Assembly (NCBI GenBank): GCA_963966185.1
Contig: CAWZYM010000313.1
Location: 191,001-255,000, forward strand
Direction: 5' to 3'
From: Rhabditoides inermis
Taxonomy: Eukaryota; Nematoda; Chromadorea; Rhabditida; Rhabditidae
Length of the DNA: 64,000 nucleotides
Within the stretch, counting starts at the first letter, position 1. The number at the start of each line of letters is the position of its first letter. Below, piece after piece: positions 23,513 to 36,565 of this stretch. The notes beneath the pieces are model-generated. The model searched no databases. It was not told the origin of the DNA and saw nothing but the letters and a program-made list of their open reading frames with translations. Made by a program: the position numbers and the translations under genes.

Positions 23513-26400
23513 TCACTCATCCTCGACGAGACGCAGCATGAGAACGTCCGTCACCGCCCCCTCTCCTCCGATTGCATACAGGACCTAAACTGTGATTCAG
23601 AAGCTGTTTGACAAATGCGACTCACCTTGTCGAGAACGACGAGTCCGCAAGAGCGCCGGGCGCTGGGAAAAGGAGGCAGCGGCGTCCACTTGCCATCGTG
23701 CAGCATCTAGCACAAGGCATGTCAGATACCATCAGAAATGTGTATAGTGGAGTGGGCCCGTTTTCATGGGCAGATGATTGTTAGTTCTTCCTTTAGTATG
23801 TACAGACAATACAGGTAGCTAATTTGGTTCCTCAATAAACAATGCGCGAAGATAATCGTATAATAATCGTCTTTTAAATATTTCCTCAATTGTCTGCGTC
23901 ATTTCTTCTAATGCTGGTCTTTTAAAACGACTATTCACCTCGACGTCTGTTACATTCACATTCTGCCTGCTATATCCTCCGGCGATGAAGACCATTTCAT
24001 CGGAAGAGACGATGCCCATGTGACTGCGAGCCTAATCGAGCAACATAGAAACAACATGTAAACTGTTTGCTTACCTGATGGAACGTGGCACCGTTCTGCC
24101 ACGAGCTCGCAACAGCATCGTACACGCTCACCTAAGACAAAACATTTTCATCTAGAATATCTTTTTCTTTCCGACAGCAACCCTTTCAAAAAGTACACGG
24201 CTTGAATTTGCGCACAAGGAGGTCGCTTAATTGTTTCTGATCACAGCACGCATATAGAACTTTGTATTGAATAACAGTTGTGTGACAAATAAATGATTCA
24301 AATCGTCAGAAATAAAAAAAAAACTGGATCTGTAATATAAATGCGATAAGACACCAACATCGTTGAAGTACGTTAATGGCAGGGCGAATCCGCCAGCGAT
24401 CATCAGCTTGCCATCGAGCGCGCTTATCGAGAATGTCTGGGTCGGACCGAGCTGGGGGAAGTCACAGACATGAGTGAATCCAGCATCTAAAATAGGATTA
24501 TTTATTCACTATGAAACACTCACACATGTACACGACACGTACCGGCACTGTTAGGATCAAACTTCTCAACCACGTTCGAAGTTTTCACAGCAACATAGAT
24601 GCAGCCCCCGAGAGACGTCACAGAAACGAGCTCGTTGCTGGAAACAACAAACTGCGAATTAGAACAACATACAGAAACATAAAGTACCTCGCATAAAACA
24701 TACCTCGCATTGTCTGTTCTTCGAACGAGGCTCCAGGCGTTGGCGCTAGCATAATACTTGTAGACGTCACGGCTGAAATTAGCGTTCATAGCTTCGGGTG
24801 ACACCACAAATATCAACCTTCCATGAAGCACTCCGATTGCGTATAGACCCTCCTGCACGACACACAATTTCCACCCCAAGACGACATCCGTCGATGGTGA
24901 TGCGATTGGAAGCCACTTACCTGTCAACAAAAAGCGCATCACATATATGATGCATTTGATAACGAACCCGCTGAGAGAACCAACACATGTGAATATGCGC
25001 AGTAGATTTGGCCATTGAACACAACGGACGAGCAGTCGTTCATGGGGTGAATGAGTGAAGACGCGACAGTCCATCCACCGTCCGCCTTCCAGACCGTACG
25101 GCGATCGCGAGAGTTGTCAGGAGCCATGCTAACCAAGGTCTAGAATAGAACATAGAACGGCGTAAAATGGAAAAGGGGATGAAAACAGTATATGTTAGCA
25201 TACATACACAGAGGGCATTGTAGAAAATCTGGTAGCAGTCCTTGTCCTCGTTCACCAACGGCTCTTTGCCGACGGTCTCCAGAAGAAACTGCTTCTTCAG
25301 ACAAGAGAGACGCACAAGAGGGAGAAGTCTACAACGAGGCGCAGGCGGATATATTATTTTTAAATATAAATCTCACTCTTTCATGTGTTGCTTCCTGTTT
25401 TCCAGATCGGCCCGCACCCAGTTGCACACTCCAGAAAACACACTCGACTCCCGACAGCGGAGAGATCGATCTATCAGAAAATATATGAAGAGAAGGGAGA
25501 TATGTCGCCAACCTGTGAGCAGAGTGAGCAGATCAGGTTTCTTGAGAGCGAGGAACTCAGCTGTTTCGAACACCATACTGTGAATGGACAGGGAATATAT
25601 TGAAGGAAAACCGGTAAGTGCTTACTCAAAGTTGAGACACATGGTCGCCCACGCGTGATGCTTCAGCTGTTCGCAGTTGTGCATGTCCGAGTAGGACCAC
25701 ATCTCGATGCAGTTCGAAGGAGACACATTAGCCAGCAGAAACCTGAAAAGCAGATGCCATCATCACACATTAGACCTGTCTCGATTCCCTCACTTGGCAC
25801 ATCGCTCCTTCAGTCTATCCAGCTGAAGATAACCAGCCTCCGGGAGAAGGCGAGGCGCGATCGACTCGTCTGTAGCGTATGTTAAAAACATATATCAAAA
25901 TCAATTATACGCACCGATGGGTATGTTGCATGTGTACATGTACTCGAGCAACATGTTCACAATATCACCGTCCATGTCCTGCAAGTGACAAATACGATAA
26001 ACAACAAACAGCAATAACAACTCACCAGTGTCACCTCCCTCTCGGTCGTCTCCTTGAGCCCCGAGTTGAACATATTCATGAAATAGGGTGACGCGGCCGC
26101 CAGAACAGCCATGTGCGCGCGGAACTGAAATGATATGAAATGGTAATTCGCGTATACTCAGAACGCCGCAACAAAGAGTACATCATCTTACCTCGCTTGT
26201 CGAGCTTGATCCCTGGGCGGGGCGACCCCGAATCTTCATATCGCACATCGTGCCAGCACTGAACCAACAACATGAGTATATTAACTATATCTACATCATA
26301 GTGACCAAATAACAAATAAAAAAAACAAGAACAGCAAAAACAAGAAGACTGACCGGCGAAACGCGTTCAGCTGATCGAGTAGTTTGTCCTTGTCGTCCAT
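23513..26400 (-). CDS. BTB-BACK-Kelch protein C
   Basis: The minus-strand mirror of Kelch B, with nearly the same exon sizes (first exon 47 bp at 26354-26400, last two 23626-23706 and 23513-23584). Recognisable parts are the BTB segment AHMAVLAAASPYFMNMF (26024-26125), the BACK segment with ESIAPRLLPEAGYLQLDRL, the block CNWVRADLENRKQHMKE, and Kelch blades including DGKLMIAGGFA, EMVFIAGGY and VLYAIGGE. One intron of B (between 20732 and 20781) is absent here: 25005-25140 is a single exon. I expect about 530 residues. Likely a CUL3 adaptor. B and C flank a convergent gap, so they look like an inverted duplicate pair. The start ATG lies at 26400, behind a short 5' leader. Confidence 0.88.
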
Positions 26401-26720
26401 AGATTGCAGACGGGTGCAGATGACTGCCACTAAAAACAAAAGAAAACATATATTCAAAAAACAAAACGAAAAAAAAACATTTAACGACGAAAATTAACAA
26501 CGATGATATGAATGTAGTGCACACGTAGAGTGCACATCATGCACGACAAAGCACTAACACTACAAACTTGTGTTGGCAATCCTTTATTATGCTCCAATTG
26601 TCATCAATTCACTTTCATCTCGTGTCTGCAACTCTCAAACTATCATATTTCGTTCCTTATTTTAAGTGATAACCGATAGAGATACGTTTGTAATTAATCT
26701 TGTGTAAGCGCTTTTGAGGT

Positions 26721-26870
26721 CTATTTTTTCTTTGGCTTGAATGGGGCGAAGATGGATTTGACGGGGTTCGCAGCAGCTAGAACCTGGCCTGGCTTGGCCA
26801 TCACAGAGTGGTAGATGGACCTCTCCGCCTTCTCCGCCTTCTCGCGCTTCAGCTTCTGCAACATGAAAGG

Positions 26871-26906
<36 letters not shown>

Positions 26907-27538
26907 AAGAGAGGTACACACCTGCACATTCCACTGAATGAGCACTTTGCGATCAAAGTCCTCTTGCACCTTGTTGTTGGCGAGGCGAGAGCACAGAGCC
27001 AGCCCGCCACTCAAAGATACAGTATGTCTATTTACAGTACTCCTCTATCGTACCTCTTGGTGTTAAGTGTGTTGCGGTCGTTCCACTCCAGCGTATCCAG
27101 TTGCGTCGCATCCAGACCTTCTTCCTGGAAACATAGCTTTAGATCACATAAAAACAATCATTAGAATCCACTCACATGCAGAATCCTCCCACACATCTTG
27201 ACTGGTTTCATCGTTCCGGCCCAGTCGAAAGGCTGAGCGAGGTTCGCGCGCTCCAACTCCGCCATCTGCAAGGGGCGTGGTCAGAGGGGGCGGAGCCTAG
27301 GGGACCCGCCTTCATGAGCTCGGAGCGGATGGTGGCGTAGCTGGGCTCGTTGGCATACTCGAGAGAGTTGAGGTAGCGGATGATGTTGACGACGCGAATC
27401 GGACACGACGTGTCGGTGAGAACGGCGAGCGTGTCGCCTAGGAGGGATCTCTCTATCTCTGTCCTTTCTCTCTCTCCCTCTATTTCTTTTCTCTCTCTCT
27501 CTCTCTCTTTCTCTCTCTCACTTTCTCTCTCTCTTTCT

Positions 27539-27585
<47 letters not shown>

Positions 27586-27607
27586 CCTTTCTCTCTCTCT
27601 TTATCTT

Positions 27608-27641
<34 letters not shown>

Positions 27642-28219
27642 TCTTCCTCCCCCTCTTTCCTCTCTCCACCTACCCCTGGCCTGCATGAATATCTCCTTGG
27701 CCATCTGTATGGTGGAGAACTGGCGGTATAGGATCCATGGCAGAGCAGCGTCGTCGAAGAAATCGATCAGCATGTACAACCAGCACTCCAGGTCGTCCTG
27801 GAAGGGATGAGAGGATGAGAGTGAGAGAAGAGAGGGGGAGAGGAAAAGAGAGAGGGGGGAGAGAGAGGGAGAGAGAGGGATGAGAAGGGAAGGGAAGGGG
27901 AGAGAGAGAGACCTCACCTTCCTCCCCTGCTCCTCCTTTCGATGGCACGCCCTGGATGCCCAGCGTGCCGATCCGATAAAGTTGGCCTTGGCGCGAGCCT
28001 TCCTGCAAGAAAAAAAACAAAAAGGCGTGATTCATAAAAACAGAAAACGGAATTTGATATTTCCGTAATTTAGTTCGACCATATCAAACCGTGTCACTCA
28101 CAGATGCATGCCCTCGTTGTCGAGAAACTTCCGCGCAATGCCAAAGTCGAACATGTACACGATCGAATCACGTTCGTTGGGACCGACGGCAAAGTTCTGC
28201 GGCGAGAGCCATAGATGGG

Positions 28220-28259
<40 letters not shown>

Positions 28260-28864
28260 CAGAGAGCCTTACCTCTCCCTTGATGTCCCTGTGCAGCCAG
28301 CCCAACTTGTGCAGCTCTTCTATCGCCTCCAGTGTCTGCAGTCCCAGCTGCAGCGCCGTGCTCTTGCTGCAAGCCGATACAGCAATTAATAACACACAAT
28401 AGAGAAATAACACAGAAAACGCGAATTAGGATCAAGTGGTCCTAGCATTTCGAGCCCTCCATCAACCCGGAGTCTCAACCCGGAGTCATCAGAGATGAAG
28501 TTGATGGAAAAGTGTTCACTGAGAGTGTTCGATGTGGGATAAAAACAGTAGACAAATTAATGTTTTGTTTTGATAGAAAAGTGGGCAGGAATAGGGGACG
28601 GACAACGTATTTGGATTGTGGGGAGAGAGCGGCAGGCTGCGATCAGTGAATGCGGTCGAATGAATGAGGCAAGTGTAATACAGTACCACTCAGTTACAGT
28701 ACCTGAAGTTGCACATCATGACCTTCTTGCGGATGTCGTCGATGCTTTTGCCGATCAAGTCCATGACAATGTACTAAAAGAACAATACTACGAAATCAGC
28801 CGACTAGATGAGTAGTGAGAGGTTTGGACGCGTTGCGAGAGAGAGAGAGAGAGAGAGAAAGAGA

Positions 28865-28917
<53 letters not shown>

Positions 28918-29633
28918 GAAGAAAGAGAGGAAAAAAAGAAAAAATAGAAAGATAGATATGGAGAGAGGGATGAAGAGAGAGCCGTACCTTGAACTCTCCC
29001 GTCTTGCCTTTTCCGACCGCGTGCAAGAAGTGGATGCTGCGCGAGAGAGAGCAGTCCTCGAGCACGCGAATCTCCACCTACGGCGAGTTTGTCTCTCTCC
29101 CTCCCCCCCTCCCTCTCCCTCTCCTCTCTCTCTCTCTCTCCAACCCACCCTCAGCCTCTCCATTTGCTCGTTGAGCGAGAAAATCTCCGTCTTCATCGCG
29201 TAGCGCTTCCGCGTGTCACCGTGCTCCACCTGAAAAGAAAGTGTGGAGAGAGATAGAGAGAGAGAGAGAGAGAGGGGGGGGAGAGAGAGAGAAGAGAGAG
29301 GAGAGACAAACAGGGAGAGAAAGAGAGAGACCCTACCAGGTACACGTCTCCGAACCCGCCCGCGCCGAGGTGCGAAATGACCTCATACGACTGCACACCA
29401 GCGCCGCCGATCATCGTACCAGGCTGGAGAAAGAAAAGTAGAGAGAGAGAAAAAAAAAAAGAAAGAATAGAAAGCGATAGAGAGAGAGAGATAAAGAGAG
29501 ATAAAGAGAGATAAAGGGAGAAGAGATAGGGGAGAAGAGAGAGAAAATTACCGCGAGCTTGTTGCGCTTGTTCTGTGTGGTGGCCAGGGTGAGCTTCTCC
29601 TTTTGCGCCTAGAAGGAATTGAATATTTTCTGC

Positions 29634-29671
<38 letters not shown>

Positions 29672-29770
29672 CTCACATCGGCCGCCTTCATGATAATCTT
29701 GTCGAGAGCGGCCTGCTCCTCGTGGGTCAGCTTCAACTTGCGCAGCGGACGGTGGTCACTGTAGAGGCAG

Positions 29771-29810
<40 letters not shown>

Positions 29811-31630
29811 GGGGGAGAGAGAAAGAGGGAGATAGAAAAGAGGGTGATCATACTCACGCGTCCTCCACAATCTGTTGTGTGCAGCCGAGCCAGTCGAGCT
29901 TATCCTCCACCGAGATACTCGCAGCGACAGCAATCTGAATGACGTCATTCATGAAAACATCGATACTTCACCTTTCCCATGAAGCTCCTGATCTCTGCAT
30001 AATTGGGCTCGTCTGCGTAGGTGAGAGTGCGGAGGTAGCGAGGCAGAAGAGTCATGTTACTCGGCAGGCAAGCGGGCAGGGCGACTGGAAGAATGAGTGA
30101 GAGGGGAGAGAGAGAGAGAGAGAGATAGAGATAGAAAGAGAGGACCACCCACGTTGCTCTCGCATGAACAGGTCCTTGGCGATGGCGATCGTGCGCACGT
30201 CCTTCTGGTACGTCCACGGCAGCGCGGCGTCGTTGAACAGGTCGACGAGCATGTAGAACCAGCTCTCCAGGTCGTCCTGAATGATCACATCACCTCCTCT
30301 CCTCTCCTCACCGCCCACCTTCCTCCCGAGCTCCTCCAGATTGTGGCACGTACGCGACGCGTACTTGACCGTACCCACGAAACGCACGAACTCTCGCGGC
30401 TTCCTACAAAATATTGTGCATCTTACATCCGAAACACCACAACATTATGTGCCGCAGTGCGTTCACGCAGGTTTGCGAGATGCAGTGGTTTCTCCGCACT
30501 CACAGATGCAGTCCCTCACTGTCCCGGTACTTGCGCGCAACGCCAAAGTCGAACATGTACACCAGTCCCTCGCGCCAGCCGAGTCCCACCGCGAAGTTCT
30601 GCACGAGTACTGTTGCTTTTGTGGATCTACCGTACCCTCGGTTTAATGTCCCTGTGCAGCCATCCCAACTTGTGAATGTCTTCGATCGCCTCCAGTGTCT
30701 GCATGCCAATCTGCCACGCTGTACTCTTGCTAAATTCAACGTACCGTAATCCACTCAGTGAACTACCGTATACCTAAAGTTGCAGCCGAGGACCTCTTTG
30801 CGCACAACGTCGATCGGCTTGTCGATGAGGTCCATGATGATGAACTTGAAGTTGGCCGTCATACCCTGAAGGATACGGTAAAAGAGCAGTGATTTCGAGT
30901 ACCGTATACCTTGTCGACGCAGGAGAGAAAGTGCTTACAGCGGCTGGCGGCCTTAGTGCAATCTTCCAGGACGCACACTTCGAGCTGAAAAAGAAAAAAG
31001 AGAGTGAAAGAACTGCGAGAAGAATGGAATACCTTGAGTCGATCGACACCACACGCAGTGTACTCCGTCTTCATCGCGTAGTTCTGAAACACGTTGGATC
31101 AGTCTCCGTCCCTTCAAGCCCCGCCCCCTCACCATATGTGTCGTCTTGTGTATCATTATGTAGACGTCTCCGAATCCGCCGCTCGCAATCATCGACGTCA
31201 CCTCATACCGCCCGCCAGTCGCCTCGATCACCGCACCAACCTATACGGTTACGGTACCCATACTGTAGGTACCGTATACCTCAATCTTGCGGAACGTGTG
31301 CTTTTTGCGCGAGCTGGCGTCCTTCTTGCGCACCGGCTGGTAGTTGCTGTCGGCACTCATCGAACTGATCTCTCGAGTCTGCCGCTTAGGATTTCCGGCT
31401 TCAGCAGGCGATTCCGGTCCATCCTCAAATAATTATCAAACATTAAATAAGTCATCAGTAAAGTAATAAACAATGACACGTTTTGAAACTCACGAACTCA
31501 CCTTATTTGGCGGTGGTGGTCCGTAGTTGCTGAACGGCTCGTCGGGGCGTCGCGGTCGCCGCGCACTCCCCTCCATACGAGACAGCTGACTCACCGGCTG
31601 CAGCACCGAGCGCGGCGGCACAGTCGACAT
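26721..31630 (-). CDS. Protein with two tandem CK1/TTBK-like kinase domains (854 aa, 27 exons)
   Basis: One continuous reading from ATG at 31630 (directly behind TTTCAG) to TAG at 26721. Domain 1 (residues about 100-385): glycine loop ASGGFGDVY, Lys in YAMKTE (132), HRDIK (225-229), DFG (248-250), GTVKYASR. Domain 2 (about 455-755): LGAGGFGDVY, YAMKTE (Lys 484), HRDIK (577-581), DFG (600-602), GSARWASR. Both have the residues needed for catalysis. Matching exons have matching sizes: 94/94, 95/95, 85/85 and 124/124 bp (30636-30729/28273-28366, 30504-30598/28102-28196, 30319-30403/27918-28002, 30153-30276/27674-27797), so domain 2 arose by intragenic duplication. A helical linker joins them, and a basic tail ends FAPFKPKKK. 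The intron 27266-27309 is GC-AG. Activation-loop and substrate preference unknown. Confidence 0.88.
27438..27673. repeat. CT/GA microsatellite in kinase intron
   Basis: Nearly pure CT on the plus strand. Similar tracts fill other introns of this gene (28228-28260, 28840-28975, 29240-29330, 29430-29550, 29637-29670, 29775-29830, 30100-30140). Confidence 0.9.
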
Positions 31631-32013
31631 CTGAAAGGAGTAAACACCTACACGGTCCATAGGGCACTGCTCTCAATTCTGGAGCATCATAAAGCGATGT
31701 GGTGAACTGATGAGCCAACGCACCGTGACTGGCAGACAGTGTCGGACCCGGCCGGGACGCGCGAGTGTCGACGCTCGACCTTCCGATGGCGCACGCGGGT
31801 GAGCGAATGGCAGGGTGGAAGGGAGAGGCGTGGGGTGGGAATGACACAGACGTATACTTGCTTTCCGACAGACAGACAAGGCGAAACGCAACCAATCAGA
31901 AAACTTGCAAATCTACTTTCTATAAACTTTTACAAAACATCTATACGCGAAAGAAAATGTACAACAAAGGCAATAAAATCGTAGCTCACATCACCGTGTG
32001 AATACCGTCACTC

Positions 32014-33021
32014 TTATTCCTCCTCGAATCGCAGAGTCTCCACAGTACCCGTGCATCCACCGATCACGTACAACACCTCACAGAATCAATAATAATGAAA
32101 TAAATTATATCACAAATAATATCAGAACAACATTGAAAATAATCCTCACATTGTCCATTCTGACCTGGATGTTTTCAAATTGACAAAATTTTGCGAAGGT
32201 AACCGAGATCGAAACCGCGAGTCACGCTTGCTAAGCGAGAGCGTTACCACTACGCCACGTGGTCATGTGAGGAGAACAGTGTCTTCAGCTCGACGCAGGA
32301 ATGAAGACGAGCGAACAGCCACGTCTCCAGGCAGTTGCCCGGGGTCACGTGGACGTGGTCAATGAGGAACGTGTGGTTGTGGGTAAGAAGTAGGTTGAAC
32401 ATGCATCATCGGCGGGCACTCACTTGGCGCAGCGCTCCTTGAGCGGGCCGAGCTGTAGGTACGCAGCCTCGTGCAGAATGCTCGGCGCCGTCTCGCTGCC
32501 TTAACACATTATCGTCTCATGAATGAAGGCAAACCAGTCACAGAAAAGAACTCAAAGCAACAAATCGTCACCAACTTCATCTCTGTGTTGAACAAAATGC
32601 AAGCCGTACCGAGTGAGATGACGTAAGTGTACATGTAGTCGAGCAGCATAGCCACGAGGTCGGCGTCCATGTCCTGGAAGCGTCAACCAGTACTGGACAT
32701 GTGTTGACAGAGGGGCGACGCGGCCGCCAAAACGTTCGTGTGCGCGTGGAACTGGACAGAAAAAAGGAATGTGATCGAGAGTTTCAAGCATCAATGATGA
32801 GAACGAGCATGAGAGTTCGGCAAGTACAGAAGTCACCTCTCTAGCTCCAGCCTCACTGGCGGCGCGGGAGAAAATCTTCACGTCGCACATCTCGCCCGTG
32901 CTAAAAAAGTACTAACTCATTTTTATAATAGCCCATAAAAAAATTCAAACCTTCACAACACTCCTCACCGTCGCTGCTCATTTAGGCGAGCGAGAAACAC
33001 CGCGCATTCTGATGTCTCCAT
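32014..33021 (-). pseudogene. Internally deleted BTB-BACK-Kelch copy E
   Basis: The 5' part is clear: ATG at 33021 (METSECAVFLARLNEQRR, like F), exon 2 (TGEMCDVKIFSRAAS), part of exon 3 (FHAHTNVLAAASP), exon 4 (32610-32673) and the start of BACK (GNCLETWLFARLHSC). Half of exon 3 and its intron are missing, leaving a stop. From mid-BACK onwards all Kelch blades are gone, a SINE-like fragment sits at the break, and yet the final exon survives (32014-32076: VLYVIGG...LRFEEE, as in F). It is therefore a copy of F in inverted orientation that lost about 15 exons. A truncated BTB protein could in theory still be made, but the exon 3 damage argues against it. Confidence 0.85.
32165..32270 (-). mobile_element. 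SINE-like fragment, copy 4
   Basis: It contains the central tRNA-like part only: reverse complement ACGTGGCGTAGTGGTAACGC, a degraded B box and AAAATTTTGTCAATTTGAAA. It lies exactly at the internal deletion junction of Kelch copy E. Confidence 0.8.
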
Positions 33022-33245
33022 GTGACGTCGCTGCCTTTGAACCCGATCCGATATGGAGTCACCTCTCTGCACTGTCTCGACTCTCGTTGCCTTTTTCTCT
33101 GCGTCTCTGCCCACTCACTTCATCCGTTTTTCGTTTCGCTCTTTTTTTATTGATTGATGTTAACGTTTGTATTTTTTGTTGTATTGTGTATTGCAAGCGC
33201 ATATATGTACTTGTATTCTAGCCGTTCGCGAACTCGGGATTCGGG
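33022..33245. promoter_or_regulatory. Short head-to-head promoter of Kelch E (-) and F (+)
   Basis: Only 224 bp separate the two ATGs. The stretch is T-rich with TGTATTTTTTG-like runs near F. Both genes begin with a 53-bp first exon of the same design, so the promoter arose with the inverted duplication. Confidence 0.55.
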
Positions 33246-36200
33246 ATGGATATCCCTGACTGCTCCGAGTTCCTCGCGCAGCTCAACGAACAACGACGGT
33301 AAGTGCGAATATTCTTATTTTGTTCTGGCCGATATTTTGATCAACATTATTATATTTTTTGCAGTACGGGCGATTTGTGTGATGCGAAGATCATCTCCCG
33401 AAGCAACAACAATGGCAAGGGAAAAGAGGTAATTTATGAGATTGTCGTCGTTTCGTTTATTTATGTTATATTTTATTTTACATAAGTTTCTAAATGTGAA
33501 ATGTAAAACTGCTATTACAGTTTATGGCTCACATGAATGTTCTGTCGGCGGCGTCTCCGCATTTCAAGCGCGTCTTCCACTCGGATTTCAAGGAGGCGGT
33601 CGTTGGAGAGGTCAAGCTGGTCTGTTATCGTCGACGTTATAACATATTCTACGAGTGTGTTCAGGACATGGATGCTGACATCGTGGAAATTCTCCTGGAA
33701 TATATTTACACTTTCAAAATCGAACTCAGTGAGCACATGAACTATTCATCTAGTTTATTGTATGTTTCAGACGAGTCGATCGCGCCTCGCCTTCTCCCGG
33801 AGGCTGGTTATCTTCAGCTGGATAGACTGAAGGAGCGATGTGCCAAGTGAGTAAAGTGACACAAGTTGAGAGGTTAATGAGTGCCTCAGGCTCATGCTGG
33901 CTAATGTGACGCCTTCGAACTGCATTGAGATGTGGTCCTACGCGAGTCTCTATTCCTGCGAGGAGATGAAGGATCTCGCATGGAACATGATGTGCAGCAA
34001 CTTCAAGTTCGTGTCCGATCATATTTTCCAAATATGCTTTCTAGTTCTCTCATCGAAACCCCCGAATTCCTCAATATGGAAAAGAAGCATCTGATAACTC
34101 TGCTGAAAGGTGGGATGGGAATCGGTTAGACGGTTGTACGTACTACGTATGTTGGATCACAAATGATTGTAGACAAGTCTCTCCGCTGTCGGGAGTCGAG
34201 TGTGTTTTCTGGAGTGTGCAACTGGGTGCGGGCCGATCCGGAAAACAGGAAGCAGCACATGAAAGAGTGAGTTCAGGCGGGAATGTAAACACTGAGGTTG
34301 TCGAAAATAATACACAGTTTACAGAAGTTTACAGTAAATACGAAACTGATCCTTTTTTTCTCAAATTCATGGAACAATTTTTGTTTCTATTAATATTCAT
34401 ATTGTAGGCTTCTGGTTCTCGTTCGCCTTCCATCTCTCCGCAAGGAATATTTGTTCGGCACGGTGGGCAGGGAGAAGCTGGTCACCGAGGACCAGGAATG
34501 CTTCCACATCTTCCACCAAGCTGTCATGGTGCGTGCTGGGCATGCGGCAATGTATTCCGTTGTTCAGACGGTAGCGATGACGGCTCCCGACTCTTCTCGC
34601 GACCGTGGACTGAACTGGAAGGCCAGCGGCACATGGACGGAAGGACCGCGTTTGCTAGGCGATATGTGAGTAGTATCGATATCAAATATATTCTATTGAC
34701 CACGCGTGTTCACTCGACACTTTTATTCAGGGACGTGTGTTCGGCTGTAGCCTTCAACGGTAGGGTCTACTGCGCCTTTGAAACGGTGAACGTACTCGTT
34801 GAGGGTAAGTATGGGAATGGGTGTGGATATCAGTAGTATTCTATAATAGAATGAATCTCGCAGGTGCGTGGCATCTGGTCCCGTCTCCAACGCTGCCGAT
34901 TTTCCCAGTTGCCTGGAAGCTGTGCGTCGTCGACGACTCCATGTACGCCGTCGGTGTGATTTCTAGAAAGTGAGTGATAGCGATTCATAGGAATGTGTTA
35001 ATGTGTTTGTATCTTTGTATGTGTTTGTACCTTTCATGTTCAGTCGTCACGTGTACAAGTTCCATGCCGGATCGAATCTGTGGAATTTTGTGCACAGCTC
35101 GCCCGGGAAGGGGTATGTTGTGTTGTGTGTGTTTGTTTGTCATGAATTCGATAATGTCTTGCAGTGGATCGATTCTCGCGGTGGCTGCCCTCAACGGCTG
35201 CCTCTGCGTGGCTGACAACGAAACCAAGACGATCGAGTCGCTCAATCCTCGCGAACCGGGTGAGCGTTCATTTGATAGTGATTCGAATAATAATAATGCC
35301 CAGTGTTGTCAAATGCATATTGTCAAATGTCGTACCCATGGAAACAATTAAAACGCATACTGAGCCAATGGTTTACCGGCGCGTGTGTGCCAGGTGCGAA
35401 GTTCGTCTCTTTGTGCTCCTACCCCGTGGACCGCCAGTTTGGCCTGTGCGCGAGGTCAGGAGAGGGGGAGCTGTTGGCGGTGGCTGGTGTGTGCAGCCGC
35501 GGTGGCACCACTGATCAGGTCTTGTTCCTATTGATTTTTTACAACTTTAGCTTACCGTTTTCAGGTTAGCAAGTTCAGCTCGCAAACCGGACAGTGGAGG
35601 GCGATCGCCGGACTAGGAAAGGTGATGTGTTTGTGGTTTAGTACTGATTAATCTTATACGCCAAGTCGCCAAGTGCATTTAAATATATTTATTTAATAAT
35701 AAAACTTTTTTTTTAAAGTAGTGTGTTCAGGGCGTTCATTCGGCGGGCGTGGCGGAGTGCGATGGTCGCGTGTTCGTGGCTGGCGGCATTGCGAGTATCT
35801 TTGTCGAGAGGAGAGCCGCCAAGGTATGTACACCAACACCTTGTTCGAGTTTCTGGAAACAATCAATCAATCATTTATCCTTAATCACTATATCCTGAAT
35901 ATACAACTAGTGCATACGGCACGCCACAGTAGCTACGCGCTTGGAGAAAAAAAGTTTAGCAACGGGGATGGGAGGGGCAAAGGTCGAAAGTCGATATTTG
36001 ATCGACAATGTCTGTCTGGAAACGTTGTGCAAAAAGTGGAGGTCAGACTCAACTTTTGCTGGCAAAAAACCCCCAGAATGATCTCATTTTTGTGTCATGT
36101 AGCGGCTCTTTGATACGCTGATGCATAATCTTACCTCGCCTCTGCAGATGCTGCAGAACGGTGTGTGGCACAGTCTACCCACTCCTTTCCACGCGCGCCA

Positions 36201-36352
36201 CAGCTGCGCCGTCATCGTGTCCAACAAGGTATTGTGGTATTATGTTTTATTATTCTTTTTGGCTTTCAAAGATCGTATTGCAGGTGATGTATGTGCTGGG
36301 AGGTGCGAGCGCGCCGCGCGCCGTGGAGATGCTGCGATTCGAAGAGGAGTAG
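33246..36352 (+). CDS. BTB-BACK-Kelch protein F (539 aa)
   Basis: Nineteen exons, the first 33246-33298 (MDIPDCSEFLAQLNEQRR) and the last 36284-36352. BTB: LCDAKIISR...FMAHMNVLSAASPHFKRVF. BACK: DESIAPRLLPEAGYLQLDRLKERC and ANVTPSNCIEMWSYASL. Linker: CNWVRADPENRKQHMKE. Kelch blades include RVYCAFETVNVL, LLAVAGVCSRGG, RVFVAGGIAS and VMYVLGGASA. All introns have GT-AG ends and the same phases as B. It is the most intact of the E/F pair. Expected to recruit substrates to CUL3. No AATAAA is obvious right after the stop. Confidence 0.9.
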
Positions 36353-36565
36353 AGGGCCTTTTGAGGGGTGAAGACATATGTGTGTGTTTTTTGTTTTACT
36401 ATTATGGTCAATGCTGGTGATTTTCGTGATGTTTTCATTGTATAAATTTTATATTTTGATATTTTTGATTTTTGATTTTGATCAATGAAGGATTGGTTTA
36501 TTTTCCACGACATATTTCCGGACTTGTTGTTTTTTGTGTGGATTGTGGTTGAATTCGCGATTAGA

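Noticed and set aside
29858..30084. Splitting the double kinase into two genes
   Set aside because: No stop codon, poly(A) signal or ATG-containing start exon was found between the domains, and phases match across the join.
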